In this document: positions 45,367 to 58,731 of the stretch, piece after piece
Position numbering within the stretch: position 1 is the stretch's first letter
Layout: every line of letters starts with the position of its first letter
Origin: Selaginella tamariscina
Lineage: Eukaryota; Streptophyta; Lycopodiopsida; Selaginellales; Selaginellaceae
Reading direction: 5' to 3'
Assembly (NCBI GenBank): GCA_003024785.1
Contig: PUQB01000154.1
Coordinates: 52,348 to 116,347 of the forward strand
DNA length: 64,000 nucleotides
Program-made: the position numbers and the translations under genes
The notes under the pieces: generated by a model
Told to the model about the DNA's origin: nothing
The model's database searches: none
What the model saw: the letters and a program-made list of their open reading frames with translations, nothing else

Positions 45367-46212
45367 TCAAACGGTGCTCTTTACGTAGTCGCCGCATGGC
45401 TCAAACGAATTGAACCCAGAAACGTAATGAGCTTGTCGGAAGGAATTTCCGGCTTCGATCCCCTGCTGACCGAACTGACTCTCGAACTCTCTCCGCAGAA
45501 GAGACCCATCATTGATGGGCAGATATATCCTTGATATGTTGCAGATCCGATAAAATCCGCTTGATCGAGCCTCCATGCAATAGCTGTGACGCTCCTTGAG
45601 TAGATAGCATGATCCCATGTCGAGACAGTAGATGGATTCCCCCGAATAAACGAATTCAACATCACTAAAACCCATCCGCCTGTGAAATACCACGTTGCCC
45701 AGTAATTTGCCGATGTCACGGCATACTTCCCTGTCCGTCAGGCCCAGGACGCTGAGATCTTTCCCCAGGACGCAGGGATGCGTGTAGAACGTTCCAAAAT
45801 CCGGCAGCTTCTCATGTCCCATCCACAGATCCCAACACGACTTGGATGAATGCTCATCTGGATATCCTAGAGTGTATAGCCGCTCCAGATTGTCGCTAGT
45901 GATGTCAGGTATTTTACTTTGAATCATGCACGGTTGCTGGAACTCCTTGGCGCTAGCTATCGCCTTGTGGTACTCACTGGGCACAACTGCAGGGTGTGCT
46001 CGAGTGAGAATTCTCCCGCAGGTGGCAGTACAGACAATTTCCGGGACATTGATGCACAATCCGCTCTCCAGTGCAATGTCCTGAAGATTTTTCTGAGATT
46101 TTGCTTCCCTCTCCAGATCCTCCCATGTCTGATTGAATCCCCCTTCTTTATGGAATACTTTGAGAATGTTCCCAGCATTAAGATCATAAATTTTCCATGA
46201 TTTCCGATTTTA
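45367..46212 (-). CDS. Protein of uncertain family, possibly DUF3669-like
   Basis: One open frame from about 46209 to the stop at 45367 gives about 280 residues without breaks, the cleanest coding stretch in the window. It opens KSWKIYDLNAGNILKVFHKE and continues TWEDLEREAKSQKNLQDIAL. Later it has LGLTDREVCRDIGKLLGNVV, GFSDVEFVYSGESIYCLDMG and a C-terminal RREFESQFGQQG. A DVEFV...YCLDMG pattern after a helical stretch recalls DUF3669 proteins, where DVE(F/Y)V precedes a LWVLDFN-type strand. I hold this loosely. The first ATG in frame is not obvious, and a stop lies just above 46212, so a 5' exon may be missing. The first 120 bp are duplicated, decayed, at 30970-31090. Confidence 0.5.
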
Positions 46213-47089
46213 AGACATGCCGGTGCTCCTATAGGCTTCATTCTCTCTTCAAAAGTGACAAAATGAAACGAATTGAAATTGATTAATAAAATGGAATATT
46301 CCAGTATATTCTTTTATTACTTATTAAGAACCTTTTAAGATAGTTAATAAAGGCAAAAAAAACTCTAACAACATTATATAAAAAATCTAGCACGCATTTA
46401 ACTATATGATTACAATGTTTTACATGTTGATTAATTGATTATATTTTCTTTTCATAATTTAAAAAGCTATTGTAAAATTCAATTTAAACTAGTTATGTTA
46501 AAATTACACAAAATAATGTTAAAAATCACTGCTATTTTAATAATAACATTTGCCACAATTAATTACAATGTTCAAATTTATACAACATAATATTCAAAGT
46601 AATAACTTTTTCACAAACCAATTAAAATGGTAAAAACAGAATCTTCAACAATAGTAATTTTAAACCATGCTTCTTTTACTAATCTTTATACAGATAAAAT
46701 GTTGAAAATATATATATATATATATTTATTTATATAGGTTTATAAAAAAGGAACTAATTTAGTTTTTTTCATTTGTGCATAGCATTCCATTTATTATCCT
46801 CCACCGGGCGGATAATACGTATATTCATACTAAAGGTACGTAATCAAATAAATATAAGTTAAATAAAAATAATAATTAAATTAAGAATTTAATTTATGAT
46901 AATTAAAATATAACAGAGTTAAGATATAGAAGTTAAAGGTCCAGGTTAGAGATAATTTTATTAAGTTAGGAATAATTAAACCCGTGCATAAGAGTTGAAA
47001 TATAAACTTATCCGAGCTAAAGATAATAATTAAGTTAAAGATAAATTCACCATGTTAAAATTAATAATTAAGAGGTAAACTCACTAAGG

Positions 47090-47600
47090 CACATTAATTA
47101 ATTAATTAATAATAAATAATTAAGCCCAACAACAGTACTAATAGAAATATATATATATATATATATTAGCTTTTATTAAGGTACTAGACATGTAGCTTAT
47201 AAATTGTAATAGTTGTAAGGAATTAAAAATGTTGATTTTATGAATATATTTATTATTGTTTTAATCAGGAAATTTTCCATAGGCTTTTATAAATCTCTGT
47301 TTTTCTCTGAACTAACTGGAAAAATTTATGTTTAGAAGTTCAAGTGCTGACCAGGACAATATATCATATATAATTAATATAATTATTATAATATCAATGT
47401 TCTTTAATATTAATATAATTAATATAATACCATTTAAAGTTTTAGATTTTATCAATATTTTACTATTGTTTGATTATGTTATGTAACCTGTTGGTTCAAA
47501 ATAAAATAATAATAAATTTTATGTTTAGAAGATTGTTTTGTTTTTTTTATCAAACTATATAATTAGAAAATTAAGATTATAAAAAAATGTAATGTGTTCA
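47090..47600. repeat. AT-rich dispersed repeat, inverted copy of 32040-32730
   Basis: AATTAAGCCCAACAACAGTA, TTTTATTAAGGTACTAGACA and ATTGTTTGATTATGTTATGT are reverse complements of blocks at 32160-32710. Confidence 0.68.
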
Positions 47601-48249
47601 ATTTTTATTTGAAAAGTTAATTAAGGTCGATAATGTCATTTCATGTTATTGTCCTTTTTCTAGTCACACGCACACGCGCACGACAATACACCGCCTACAC
47701 ACCTAAGCGCGAGGCTGTTTAGGGTCAATGTCCACAAAACAGGACAAAGATACACGCTAGCTGGCTTTGTGTATGTTTGTACAAACAGAAAAAACAGTAA
47801 TCTCTGTACATTTTCTTAATGAAACTTTTCTAAGTACACGCACACGCACACACATACGTACGTTTGTGTTTAATTTTCTATTGAATTTTTTTATAGAAAA
47901 AAACATTAAACAATGATGAAATTATGGAGTGAACAGATATATACATATGTACCTGGAGTTCAAGCATGTGTATAACCCGTACCTCGTACAATATACACGT
48001 GGGATGGATATCTTCGCACTGCTTTTACTCCACACACATGTATGCAGTCGCATAAACTGACGTTTGTACCTAGGTATTTTAACGGATATTCGACGAGCAC
48101 ATATGCCTCGTCAACCTCCGTAATGCAAATAATATGCTAGGTATATATTTTATATACTATGCAGAGCCCTACATATGGTTGTGATTAAGAAATGCTTAGG
48201 TTCTAAGCGATTAAGGTCCTTTTAAATTTCATAGTCGAGATGCAAATTA

Positions 48250-48640
48250 TCGTGGGGCAAACTGTTATAATAATAACAATAAGTATTATTATAAATTAAA
48301 GAACACTGTGACGTGGCTCATTATCACTGTACGTCGTTTATACGAACCATTATAGCTATACTTGGTTGACCATGGTTAGGTTTGTAGTAAGAGATTCCTA
48401 AATATTCTTTTTGGATGAAGAAGATTTATAGAAATTTTATCAATATATTTATTATTGTTTGGATCATGTTTTAAAAACTCCCCATATCCTATGTAACCTG
48501 TCTATTCAAAATAAAATAATAGTAAATCTTTTCATAGGCTTTTATAAAATCTCTTATAGATAACTAGAAAAACTTATGTACAATACAAATAAGATTATAA
48601 AATCAATGAAAATGATTGACCAATGAGATGTAGGAGTATA
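48250..48640. repeat. Second partial inverted copy of the 32040-32730 repeat
   Basis: AGAGATTCCTAAATATTCTT, ATCAATATATTTATTATTGT and AATGATTGACCAATGAGATG match the 32-kb copy in reverse complement. Confidence 0.6.
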
Positions 48641-50219
48641 ATTGTTAAAAAACTATTTTTTATTTATTTTTTATCATTGTAATTATCTATGAAAACATGT
48701 TATTAAACCAACAGATTTCCTATAAAACCTATGAGAACCAAACTTCACAACCACCCCACTTCCCCTAACACCTATAGATGCACTTTTCTTCTCCTTTACA
48801 TCTTTCTGCCTGTGCATGTTTAAGGTTTACTTACATGTTATTAAACATGTGATTAAATTTTAAGGTAAGGTGAGTTGAGACAAGGAGTTTAAGTCACAAA
48901 GGTGAAAGCCAACTTCAAATAAGAATTTGTCATGATTTAATATAAACTAAAGATAGTTTGTGATAATCTTAACTGAGTTTGACATGAACTTATAAAGGTT
49001 TATAATGATTTATTTCATTTCATACACAATGAAATTATTTTGTAGCAAATCAATAAAGTTAGATTTAATTGGGTTCGTTTTCATATCATAATCAACTTAG
49101 GAGTACTTATAGTCATATATTGATAAAAGTTGATTAGAATTTATTTATATTAATTTTCAACGATTCAACATTAACAATTGATATATGTCACAATTTTAAT
49201 TGAAATATCTATTTGAGTTGCTTATTTTAAATAAGAATTGATCAAAATTGAATTGCATTAACTTTTAGAATTATTAATTATATTTATCATGAACTTAATT
49301 CAGTTAATTTTAAAAAAATTTAATCAACATTTTGTTTTGCCATAGCTCAACTTAAAAAGATAATTTTAAAAATAGTCAACTAACAAATTTTGTATATATT
49401 ACTTACAAATGTTAAAGTTTTGATTTGAAAAGTGAACAACATGACTAATAAGTATCATTTTACATTGTAATGTATAAACAATACTAAGTCTTTTAAAATA
49501 ACTTAAGATTAAACTTAGATACCCAAGTATGTAAAAGACTTAATGACATTCATTTGTCCCTTATCTTTATGATATTGTCTCAAGATACTTAAATAGACTA
49601 TAACATAACCGATGTGTGTTCTTATATACCCATAATATATTCTAATGCATTAACCTTTATAGTTACAAGAACAAAGTGTACAACCCTTATTAAACTATGA
49701 AGAGTAACTTAATAAAGCTAATGAGAGAATGCTATAATTAATTAAATATTTGAAAAACAATTTTATGTATAAGGAATTTGATACCAAGGTATGGTGTGCT
49801 AAGTGTAAAAATCATAAACATAATATTATTTTCTTAATTAAAATGTGGCATGCGTGGAAAGAAGAATGAGGAATGAAAGAAAAAAGAAAGGCTGATATGA
49901 CAAATTGTTTTATATAAAACAACCTCATGTTAACACATTTCCATCTCATAATAGGAAGCTTTATTATGGGGCAAATATTGAAAATTAAAAGAAATGTTCA
50001 ATAATATAAGTAATGCTCTTTATATAGAAAGAAATTATAATAACAAGCTAAAATGATCATATTTAAAAAAGAAACTTATAAAGATCAAAATGCAATATGT
50101 TTCTTTACTATATTCATAAAGTTTTAAGATATTCCACATCTTGGGAAATAATGTCACAAGAACATATTATATTATGTTAAATGACACACAATATAACACC
50201 TAAAGCACACTGTTTAGGA

Positions 50220-50720
50220 TTGTGTCATGAATTAATGCTAATGGGTTAAATAATTTAGCAAGTAAGCATGTTTGCATTCGTATTAGGGTGCTAAGCCTTA
50301 GGCATTTAATCAATGAAGGGTTAATTATGTAATTGAGTGTGCTAATTAGCACACTTGATTATAAGTGTTTTCCATAAGGGTGTGTGAACATCGAACAACA
50401 TAAGCTCATTAATATGAGCCTAAGCACTCGTTTAATCATATGTTTAGGGTTTTTCAAACATAACTTAAAGGTTTGTTTAGTACAACACTTGTGTTGCTTC
50501 AAGTGTGCACTTATGTTAACACTAAGTACTAACTCTAGGACTTGGTTTAGCCTCACAAACCTTAAAAGGTTAGCCATGATCAGGGTTTCTTTATCTCTAT
50601 AAAGGGGTTGTACTTCTAGATAAAGATGATTCCTCAAAAAGGTAAGTGGTGATCCTAAAGTCTATTCTTTGGGGTTTAGGATATAATTATTTTAGAGGAC
50701 TTAAGATAATACTATAAGTT
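50220..50720 (+). other. Possible solo LTR or LTR-like block with TATA box
   Basis: A block less AT-rich than its surroundings. It contains TCTCTATAAAGGGGTTGTA (TATAAAGG at about 50595-50602), the look of an LTR promoter, followed by a GGTAAGT donor-like site. The boundaries and any target duplication are unclear, so this stays tentative. Confidence 0.3.
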
Positions 50721-51355
50721 TCATGTCTATTTGATTTGAATTAAATTCTCATAGTTATATTAAAAAGTTATTGATTACACAAAGTATTAACGCTAAAAGG
50801 CTATTTGGCAATTAGATATTAGCCTTTGTTAAATTTATAACAACATATATTTTTGTACTTCATGCAAATAAGAAAAACTTTACATAACACTTCAAACATC
50901 ATTTACATAATACTCTTTATATAATCAACTCTATATGAATTAAATTAAAACCTTATTAATTTTCATTTTTATCGAGCGAAGTGCTTTTAAAATGTAATGA
51001 GTGATAGAAATATATTATTTTTTTGAGATAATCCTTGACACAATCAATATTGAATGATATCTTCTTAATTAAGACCTAACATAATATTTGTAAGATCTTT
51101 CCAATTGATAATATGAATTTATGTTAATGCAATATACAAATGTTCTAATAAAATAAATTTGATATCAATAAATCTCATTTGTTTTTTAATACCACATCAC
51201 CCTATATATGTATCGATCAAGTTGAGGATGTATAATTGTCTACAAAAAATATAGAAAGCTTTACATAACTTTCAAAATTCTAAGAACTCATTTTATTTTA
51301 TCCATAAATCTCAATAAGCTTATGAAAAGTAATAATTTTGTGATACTGACTTATA

Positions 51356-51640
51356 TATTGACTCATTTTTTTAATTCACCTCGTTTCAAAATTTAATTGC
51401 TCACTTCATGTTATTATAATTTTACTTTACTTCAACATTTTAAATATATATGCCTTATAAATTTTTAAAACTTGTATAACAATACTTGTGTATTTGGCTT
51501 TATCACATGTTTACATATATTTTCACATTTCAAGTTAAGTTTAAAGAGAAAAAATTTAATATTATGTTTAAATACAATGTTGTGATGACTCACTTTTTCA
51601 ATTCACCTCGTTTCAAAAATGAATTGTCACTTCATGTTAT
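51356..51640. repeat. Pair of about 85-bp direct repeats
   Basis: TTAATTCACCTCGTTTCAAA...CACTTCATGTTATTA occurs at about 51370-51420 and again, with few changes, at about 51598-51643. Confidence 0.7.
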
Positions 51641-51899
51641 TACGGTTTACTTTACTTCTACCTATTGAATATATTATCAGTGAGTAATTATATGAAACAG
51701 TCAGGTTAATTACACATAAGCAATATTTTTAAGATATGTTACTTAAAAGAAAATGATTTAATTTACAATTTCAAAACCTTAATACACTGACACATATTCT
51801 AGTTATTATTATAACTGAGGAATATTAATGATTTAACAAGTAAATAGTCATTTAGTGGGTAAATAGTGTGGTTTACCGGTGACTATATATTATATAATA

Positions 51900-51930
51900 A
51901 AAAACACATGCGTGCACGCACGCACACACA

Positions 51931-51990
<60 letters not shown>
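51900..51990. repeat. (CA)n-(TA)n microsatellite
   Basis: Short CACG/CACA runs at 51907-51931 lead into a (TA)n tract of about 50 bp. Confidence 0.85.
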
Positions 51991-51993
<3 letters not shown>

Positions 51994-52229
51994 TATTACT
52001 TATTTATGCAACTTCTAAATCCTTTAGTATACTTTATGATTTATCAATTCCCCATAGTGTATCGTTATGAAATCTTTTATCTCATAGATATAGTGTGTGT
52101 ATTTATATCTATATATCATACTACACTCACACAACACATTAGTTTTTATTATTTTTATTATTATTAGTAATAAAGCTAAAACGGCAATTAAAAGTAATAT
52201 ATTAATAGTAAATAAAATTATATCCAAGA

Positions 52230-52707
52230 TATTCTCAATATTCTCAGGTATCTTCCTCAGGTTGACCCGGAAATGCTTGTTGCCTAAATAAATATATAAT
52301 AGAATTTATAAATTTATAAATGATTTAATTTAAATTAAATAAAGTTAATAATATCCAGAACCCCAGTTGCAATTAATATAATATATATTAAGATTTATAT
52401 ATTTTTGAGTCGTATACCGAACTCCTAACATTTATACGTGTATCTATATAACTGCTGCAGTATATATATTTGTGTGGAGAGAGAGTTCTATATTTCTTTA
52501 TATATAGTGTATCAAGTCTTATGTATATGTATCATCACATATTAGCACTATATATTATTAGTAGTGAATATGCTCAATAATATCATACATAATGTATATA
52601 TAATATAACATAAGTCTAAGTGAGAAAAAATAATATTCCTGTTTAAATCCTCCTATAGATATTTCTATATATACTTACTCAGATATACAGTTATACAAAT
52701 ATAGCTA

Positions 52708-52749
<42 letters not shown>

Positions 52750-52861
52750 CACGCCAGCAAAGAATAACACGTCAGCAACTGGGCTTCTGAGTATGTATGC
52801 ATCAAGCCTTGTCCACTGCAACATAACTGTAGCATCCCGTAGGGTTTACCAAGAACTTCAC
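52230..52861 (-). pseudogene. Polyamine oxidase C-terminal exons, remnant copy 1
   Basis: Polyamine oxidases are FAD enzymes that oxidise spermine and spermidine. The exon at 52753-52861 on the minus strand encodes GCYSYVAVDKA and, after a one-base shift, DAYILRSPVADVLFFAG, matching the conserved SYSYxxVGKxxD...NLFFAGE end of plant enzymes. An AG acceptor (TTTGCAG) precedes it. The last exon begins at 52283 with ATS but has lost the GTVHGAF core and soon stops. The donor after FFAG is not a clean GT site. Confidence 0.6.
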
Positions 52862-52950
52862 CTGCAAATATATACACGTGTGTACGTGTGCGTGTGTTTG
52901 TATATATGTTATACGAGTATATTAGCAAAGTCTTACAAACTGGTGGTCAT

Positions 52951-52984
52951 ATTTCACATACTTGTGCAGCAAACATGGTTAGCA

Positions 52985-53015
<31 letters not shown>

Positions 53016-53117
53016 CTGATTATTTTTTTGTTAATATCATTAATTTTTAAACGGGTGTATTTACTGGTGATGTACATCTTTCTTGGCTGTTAACTACAAT
53101 GAGCACACACGCTGTAT

Positions 53118-53151
<34 letters not shown>

Positions 53152-55214
53152 TTGTGTGCGTGTGGGTGGTGGGGACGTGAGTGTGTTTATGCATATAGAT
53201 ATATCAATATGTACGGTAGCAACATTATTTTGTTATAATGAACATACATAAGGTTTATATCGACGATTACATAGGGTTTCATATAACTAATTATAGGCTT
53301 GTTATATTTTTTTAATTTTAGAACTTGTATAAGTTAATAGTGTCAAACTTAATTAATCTAATATTTATAAACATTAACTCAAACTTTGCTAATTGTACGT
53401 TCAGCAACCAAACTTATGCTACCCTTAATCCACTCTTTAACCCTTATTTTCTTGCCCTTAATGACCTTAACATACGCTTGCCCTTATACGCTTGAGTATG
53501 TTTACGTATAACGACATTGACCGGTATTAGAGTGTCAAGCATCGCATCCGTCCGATAGATTCCTTTGTAGATTTCGGTGTGGAATTTTGTTTAAGTATAT
53601 ACGTATCTTTTTTATATATGTAAAGATTACATATGTAATTGAGTTCTAAATAATTTGTTAAATATTAATACAATTTCTAACCTTAATAAAATTCTCTTTC
53701 ATTAAGGTTAATCCATTTTTCACCTTATTTAACTTTGTGTATATATGTGTATAGGTGTTTATGGATGTGTATTCCTGCTTGTGCATGACATGCATTCTTT
53801 GAGTTTTATAATGTAATTTAATGGAGTTTAATATTTTAATCTCGGGTTTTACAATTCTCCATGTGTCGGTGCAAGCGTGTGTTGGAGGTAAAAACGTATT
53901 TATATATATAAAAGCTTGCGTGTTAAGATGTGTGTGTCTATATATATATATATATACATTTCTGCAAGGAGAAAAGTTTAATTAAGTTTATATCAAATTG
54001 AGAGAAAAATACGTTTCTTTTAGTTTAGGGATGTAGATTAACTGACTCATATATGTACGTCTTATAATTAATTAATTTTTAAATATATATTTAGAAATTA
54101 TTAACCTTAATTTTATAAAATCAAGCATATTATATATTTTAAATAATGTTTAAAAGACATGCTTGAATGCATTATTATAATGATTCAAATCTTAAATGTA
54201 TTTTTATAACGATTCAAAAGGACAATGTCAATGTCACTCACGTAAACAAAGAGCATCTATATATAAAATAAAGATGGTTAGAATACAAAATGGTTAATTA
54301 AGCAAATATGCATAGGTTTTTTTTTTCCTTTTATTTATTAACTTAATTATAAACAAACTTAACTTATAATTACTTAACATCATGTTAGGATATGTATAGT
54401 AAGGACATTTATGATTATACATTAATTTATTTCATATCACCAGGAATATCAATATAATTCATTTTTAATTCTTAGTAGGTAAACATTTAAGTACATAAAA
54501 AATATTATTCGATCTTTATTCTTATATTTGTATACAACTAAATAATCATCATTAATTAAATCATATTTAATAGTTTTTATAGTATTTATGATTATGGTTA
54601 AAACTCCTTAATACGAATCTATGTCTTAACCTAGGCATGAATATTAATTACATTCAACACTTACATAATTGTGTAAGTCATTATATATTTTACACTTTTT
54701 ACATTATATCACACACGTATATGTACGTTGGTTATGTGCATCTATAAGTAATTTTAAAATATAATTTAATGATCATCGCTCAAATGTGTACAATCGTAAC
54801 AATAAACATCCTAACTTATAGATTGAATGTTATAATAATGATTAAACATTTATATCACCAGAAATATCAATTTATTTTGTTTCTTATTTCATAATGTATA
54901 CATGAATATATCTGTCCATAACATGTAAAGGTGTACATAATTATAAAAGTTGAACAAAGTAAAATAACTTCAAAAGTAAAAAAGAAAATATGAAAATTAT
55001 ATATGCTTGCTTTATTAATTATTTTGTATCTTACATTTATTTTCTATGTAGATCCTTTTTTATTTGTGTTATATATTATATATATACAACATTATAATGT
55101 AGAATGTATAGTATAGAGTGTATAACCACTCACCTTTTTAGCTTGATAAACATGTTAAATTTTAATCAGTGAAGAAAAATGGCTTTTTTAATCGATATAA
55201 TAAACATAAAGTAT
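52951..55214. other. AT-rich spacer with microsatellites
   Basis: Includes (TA)n at about 52988-53014, (TG)n at about 53118-53142 and (TA)n near 53940-53955. No gene is seen. Confidence 0.6.
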
Positions 55215-55384
55215 TGAAAAGAACAGATAAATACAAAATGTGATACTTTGTTTAGTTACAAAACCCTGATTATATACATGAGACCCTCTGCCATGTGGCA
55301 CACATGTATACATGACACTGACACATGGGGCCTGGATCACTACGCATGTGTGTATATACACATGCGTATATACAGTATCTTATA
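55215..55384 (-). repeat. 3' LTR of gypsy copy 2
   Basis: Shares ACAAAACCCTG, CCATGTGGCACACATG, CTGACACATGGGG and ACAGTATCTTA with the LTRs of copy 1. It keeps a near-palindrome, TACGCATGTGTGTATATACA, at the site of the perfect palindrome of copy 1. Confidence 0.75.
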
Positions 55385-55385
55385 T

Positions 55386-58300
55386 TATCTTGCCTTTTGT
55401 AGCTGTGTAGATGGTGATGGATCTGATGGTCCTGAATCCATGTGAGATGGCTCATCTAAGGTATGACCGAATGTACTCAACGAGTCTCAAACAATAAACC
55501 GTTTCATTTGAACTACGTGAACTATTTCAACCTCATGAGATCCCACTAACTGTACTTGATACACCTGAGGACAACCTTTCGGAGTACTCGGTAGGGACCA
55601 AGCCACTTTTGTAATAAACCAGTTGCAATTCCAAGTGTAGTTAGCTTGGGAAAACGTATCAGTACTAAGTCACCATCAGCATAATCTAGTGAAATTTGAT
55701 GTCGTACATTATAAGAAAATTGCTGCCGTATTTGAGCTCGACCAAGATGTTCAGCAAACTCTACACGCAAAAGAGGCAAGATAGCATCCAAATGTCGAGC
55801 CCACATCTTTGCATCTCAACACATGGCAGATTCAATAATAAATTCACTAGGCAACTTAGGATCATATCTATACAATGCCTTGAATGGAGAGATACCAATC
55901 GAATTCTGAATGCCTGTTACATAAGCAAATCTGAAGCATCGCAAATACCAATCCCAGTTAGTGTGATTGAAATTCACATACTTCGAGATTATACCCTTGA
56001 AGGTCCAATTCAATCGCTCCACCAATCCATCAATTTGTGGATGATATGAAGAGGCAAATGAGTGTTTTACCCCTAATCTTTTACACAACACGGAATACCT
56101 CTGTAATAAAGAAGGGCCATTATCTAATAACATCCACTCTGGACAAGAATGCTGCAAAACCATATTAAACAGAAATAAAGCTATTGACATAGCAGTTGCA
56201 TCTGGAAGAGACCCAAATGAGTTAAATAATAAGATACAACAATGATGTACTGGTTACCTTGAGAAGAACATGGAAAAGGTCTCATTAAATCCACTACAAT
56301 TACCTCAAAAGGGTGAGAGACATTGATGGATTCTAACACTCCCATGGCTTGAGTCGTAGAGGAATTCTGAGTTTGACAAATGGGACAGCTTTGAATATAC
56401 CTGATCACATCAACTATGCTGGGCCAATAAAAGGATCGGCGGAACTTTTCCAACACTCGTTGATGACTAAGATGACCTCCAACAATAGGCGAATCATGAT
56501 ATGCTCAAAGAAGGTGTGGAACATATGTAGAGGGTATACCCAAACACCATATGACTTTTGAATGTGTTAAAATATAATAAACCATCATGAAGTCGAAATT
56601 GATCATGATATTGTCGAAACCGAGGTTCGGGAAAAGGATTTGCAAACGCATCTTGTAATTGCCTCATCCACAGTTCATGTTTTGGGCATCCTACCACTGT
56701 TCCAAGGATGGTAGTCGGCATCAAATATTGAGGGGCTTGTATCAAACCAAACGCTGCAGCTACTGCATGAGCAGACAAAGTGGAATCGGAAAAGAGTGCT
56801 CGAGAAAGTACATCCACATCCATCATTGTTCACCCAGGCCTGTGCACCACCTTAAAGTTATATACCTGGAGACGTAATGCCCATTTGGCTACACGACCCA
56901 CTAAATTCTTTCGTTTTAATAAGAAAGTGACAGCAACATGATCACTCCAAAAGTGTTTCACTTCCATGTAAGTAGGCATGAAGTCGTTTAAAATCCCAAA
57001 TAGCAGCAAAGCATTCTTTTTCAGTAGTGGAATAATTTCGCTCAGCAGGCTCGAGTACTCGACTAATGTAAATCATCGGGTGTCAAATCAAAGAATCTGC
57101 AACATTGGTTTGCATTAACACACCACCAATACTTATATCGGATGCATCTACTCGTAAAATGAATGAACGAATAAAATATGGGTATTGAAGTAGTGGTGGA
57201 GTTGTCAAGAACTCTTTTAATTAGTTAAATGCATGCTGACATACGAGTCCACTTGAAAGGTACATATGGACGAACTAACTCCCGAAGAAGGGCAGTTTGA
57301 TTAACGAGATGATCGATAAATTGATCCAAGTACTGCACCGTTGGACTTCATGTACCATACGGGGATGAGGGAACTCTCAAACAGCTCGCAACTTCATTGG
57401 ATCCACTTGTAAACCTTTTCGAGATATACGGTAACCTAAGTAAGTGGTATCGATCAAACCAAACACACATTTTTCAAGTTTCAACTTCAAGCTAACTTCT
57501 CGAAATCGATCAAGAACTCGTTGTACATCATGAATGTGATCCTCCCAAGGACCAAACCCATGAATGAGCACATCATTGATGAAATCAACAGTGACATCAA
57601 GCATATCTGAAAGAAGCTCATCCATCATGCATTAAAAGGGGAGCTGAAGTCAATCCAAAGGGCATGACCAAAAACTTGTAAAGACCAAAAACTCGTAAAG
57701 ACGAAATGGCATTCAAAAAACCATTTTTGGAATATCCTCCTCAGCCATAGAAACCTACCAATATGCTGATGCCAAATTCAACTTAGTAAACCATCGACTT
57801 TAACCCAAACAATTTAATAGATCAGCAGAGTTCTGAAGTGGATAAACATCTTTGATGATAACATCGTCGAGAGGTCGGTAATCCACACAAAATCGTAGAG
57901 ATTCATCAGGCTTGGGAACCAAATGAGGTTCACATGCCCATGGACTCTATGATGGACGACACACATGCTTACCGATCATATCGGTAACAACTGTTCACAT
58001 GGCTGATAACTATTTTGGTGACCTGCGTCGAACTAGGACTTTGAAAGGCTTTGCATTGCCAATGGGTATACAGTGTCGAGTCTTCACACGTGCACCTTGG
58101 GACAGATCAAATTTGAACAAACTTGCATATTACTGCTTAAGTTATTCGATACAGTGTGCTCAATACTCAGGTGACGGATCCAGCATTTGAACTTGTTGAG
58201 ATGAACACCACCCCAAGACTAAAATCAAAGGAGCTGTATGCATGATACAAACAACAACAAGCTTCTCTATACGTAAAGGAACAGACTGTAAGACACAGAC

Positions 58301-58640
58301 TCCAAGCGTAATATAGGAGGAGAGACTGAAAAATTAACCAATCACATCCCAGAATAATGTCAAAGACCTGGGAAGGGACAACCCTAAGAGACCCAAAGGA
58401 AAACTTAAGGTTGTCACCCATAACTAGTGTAGTTGAAGTGGTGTATTGTGATACTACACGAGACTACCCATTACCATATAAAATGTGCAAGACCTTATCT
58501 ACACGTCTTAAGGGTAATGAGCAACCAATGTGCCAAAGAAGTAGTTATGGAAGACATATTGAATCTTGTATTGAAAAATCATTCACCCGTGCAGAAAATG
58601 TGAAAATTAGATGATCTGGTGGAAATTGTAATCCTTGATA
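55386..58640 (-). pseudogene. Gypsy copy 2 pol, decayed
   Basis: Traces include integrase KFRRSFYWPSIVDVIRYI (56456-56390), VVDLMRPFP, LVERLNWTFKGIIS and LVLIRFPKL, and RT FINDVLIHGFG (about 57580), where FIDD has become FIND. Frame breaks are frequent and more numerous than in copy 1. Confidence 0.78.
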
Positions 58641-58731
58641 TGCATAGCAGAAAAAACATGAAGGTGAAGTCTCTATTGCACGGGATCCCTTTGTCGCCCG
58701 TACGATTACTGGTTTTCCGCAACAGATTCAC

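Larger units (their letters stand above)
46213..50219. other. AT-rich spacer with dispersed repeats
   Basis: No gene is seen. 46213-46680 is the partner of the 30960-32040 segment. 46850-47090 holds the AATAATTAAGTTAA repeat family. 47090-47600 and 48250-48640 are inverted copies of the 32040-32730 repeat. 47660-48180 is less AT-rich, with (CA)n runs, and is unassigned. Confidence 0.6.
50800..52950. repeat. Segmental duplication, copy 1 (partner 59960-63190)
   Basis: Both copies share, in order: AAGAAAAACTTTACATA, ATCTTCTTAATTAA, AGTGGGT...GACTATATATTAT, then AATAAAATTATAT, GAACCCCAGTTGC and AGCAAAGAATAACA. The second copy is longer by about 1 kb. Both hold the polyamine-oxidase exon remnants on the minus strand. 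Confidence 0.75.

Noticed and set aside
51879..52070. Small ORF with poly-Ile/Tyr
   Set aside because: Translation of a (TA)n microsatellite.
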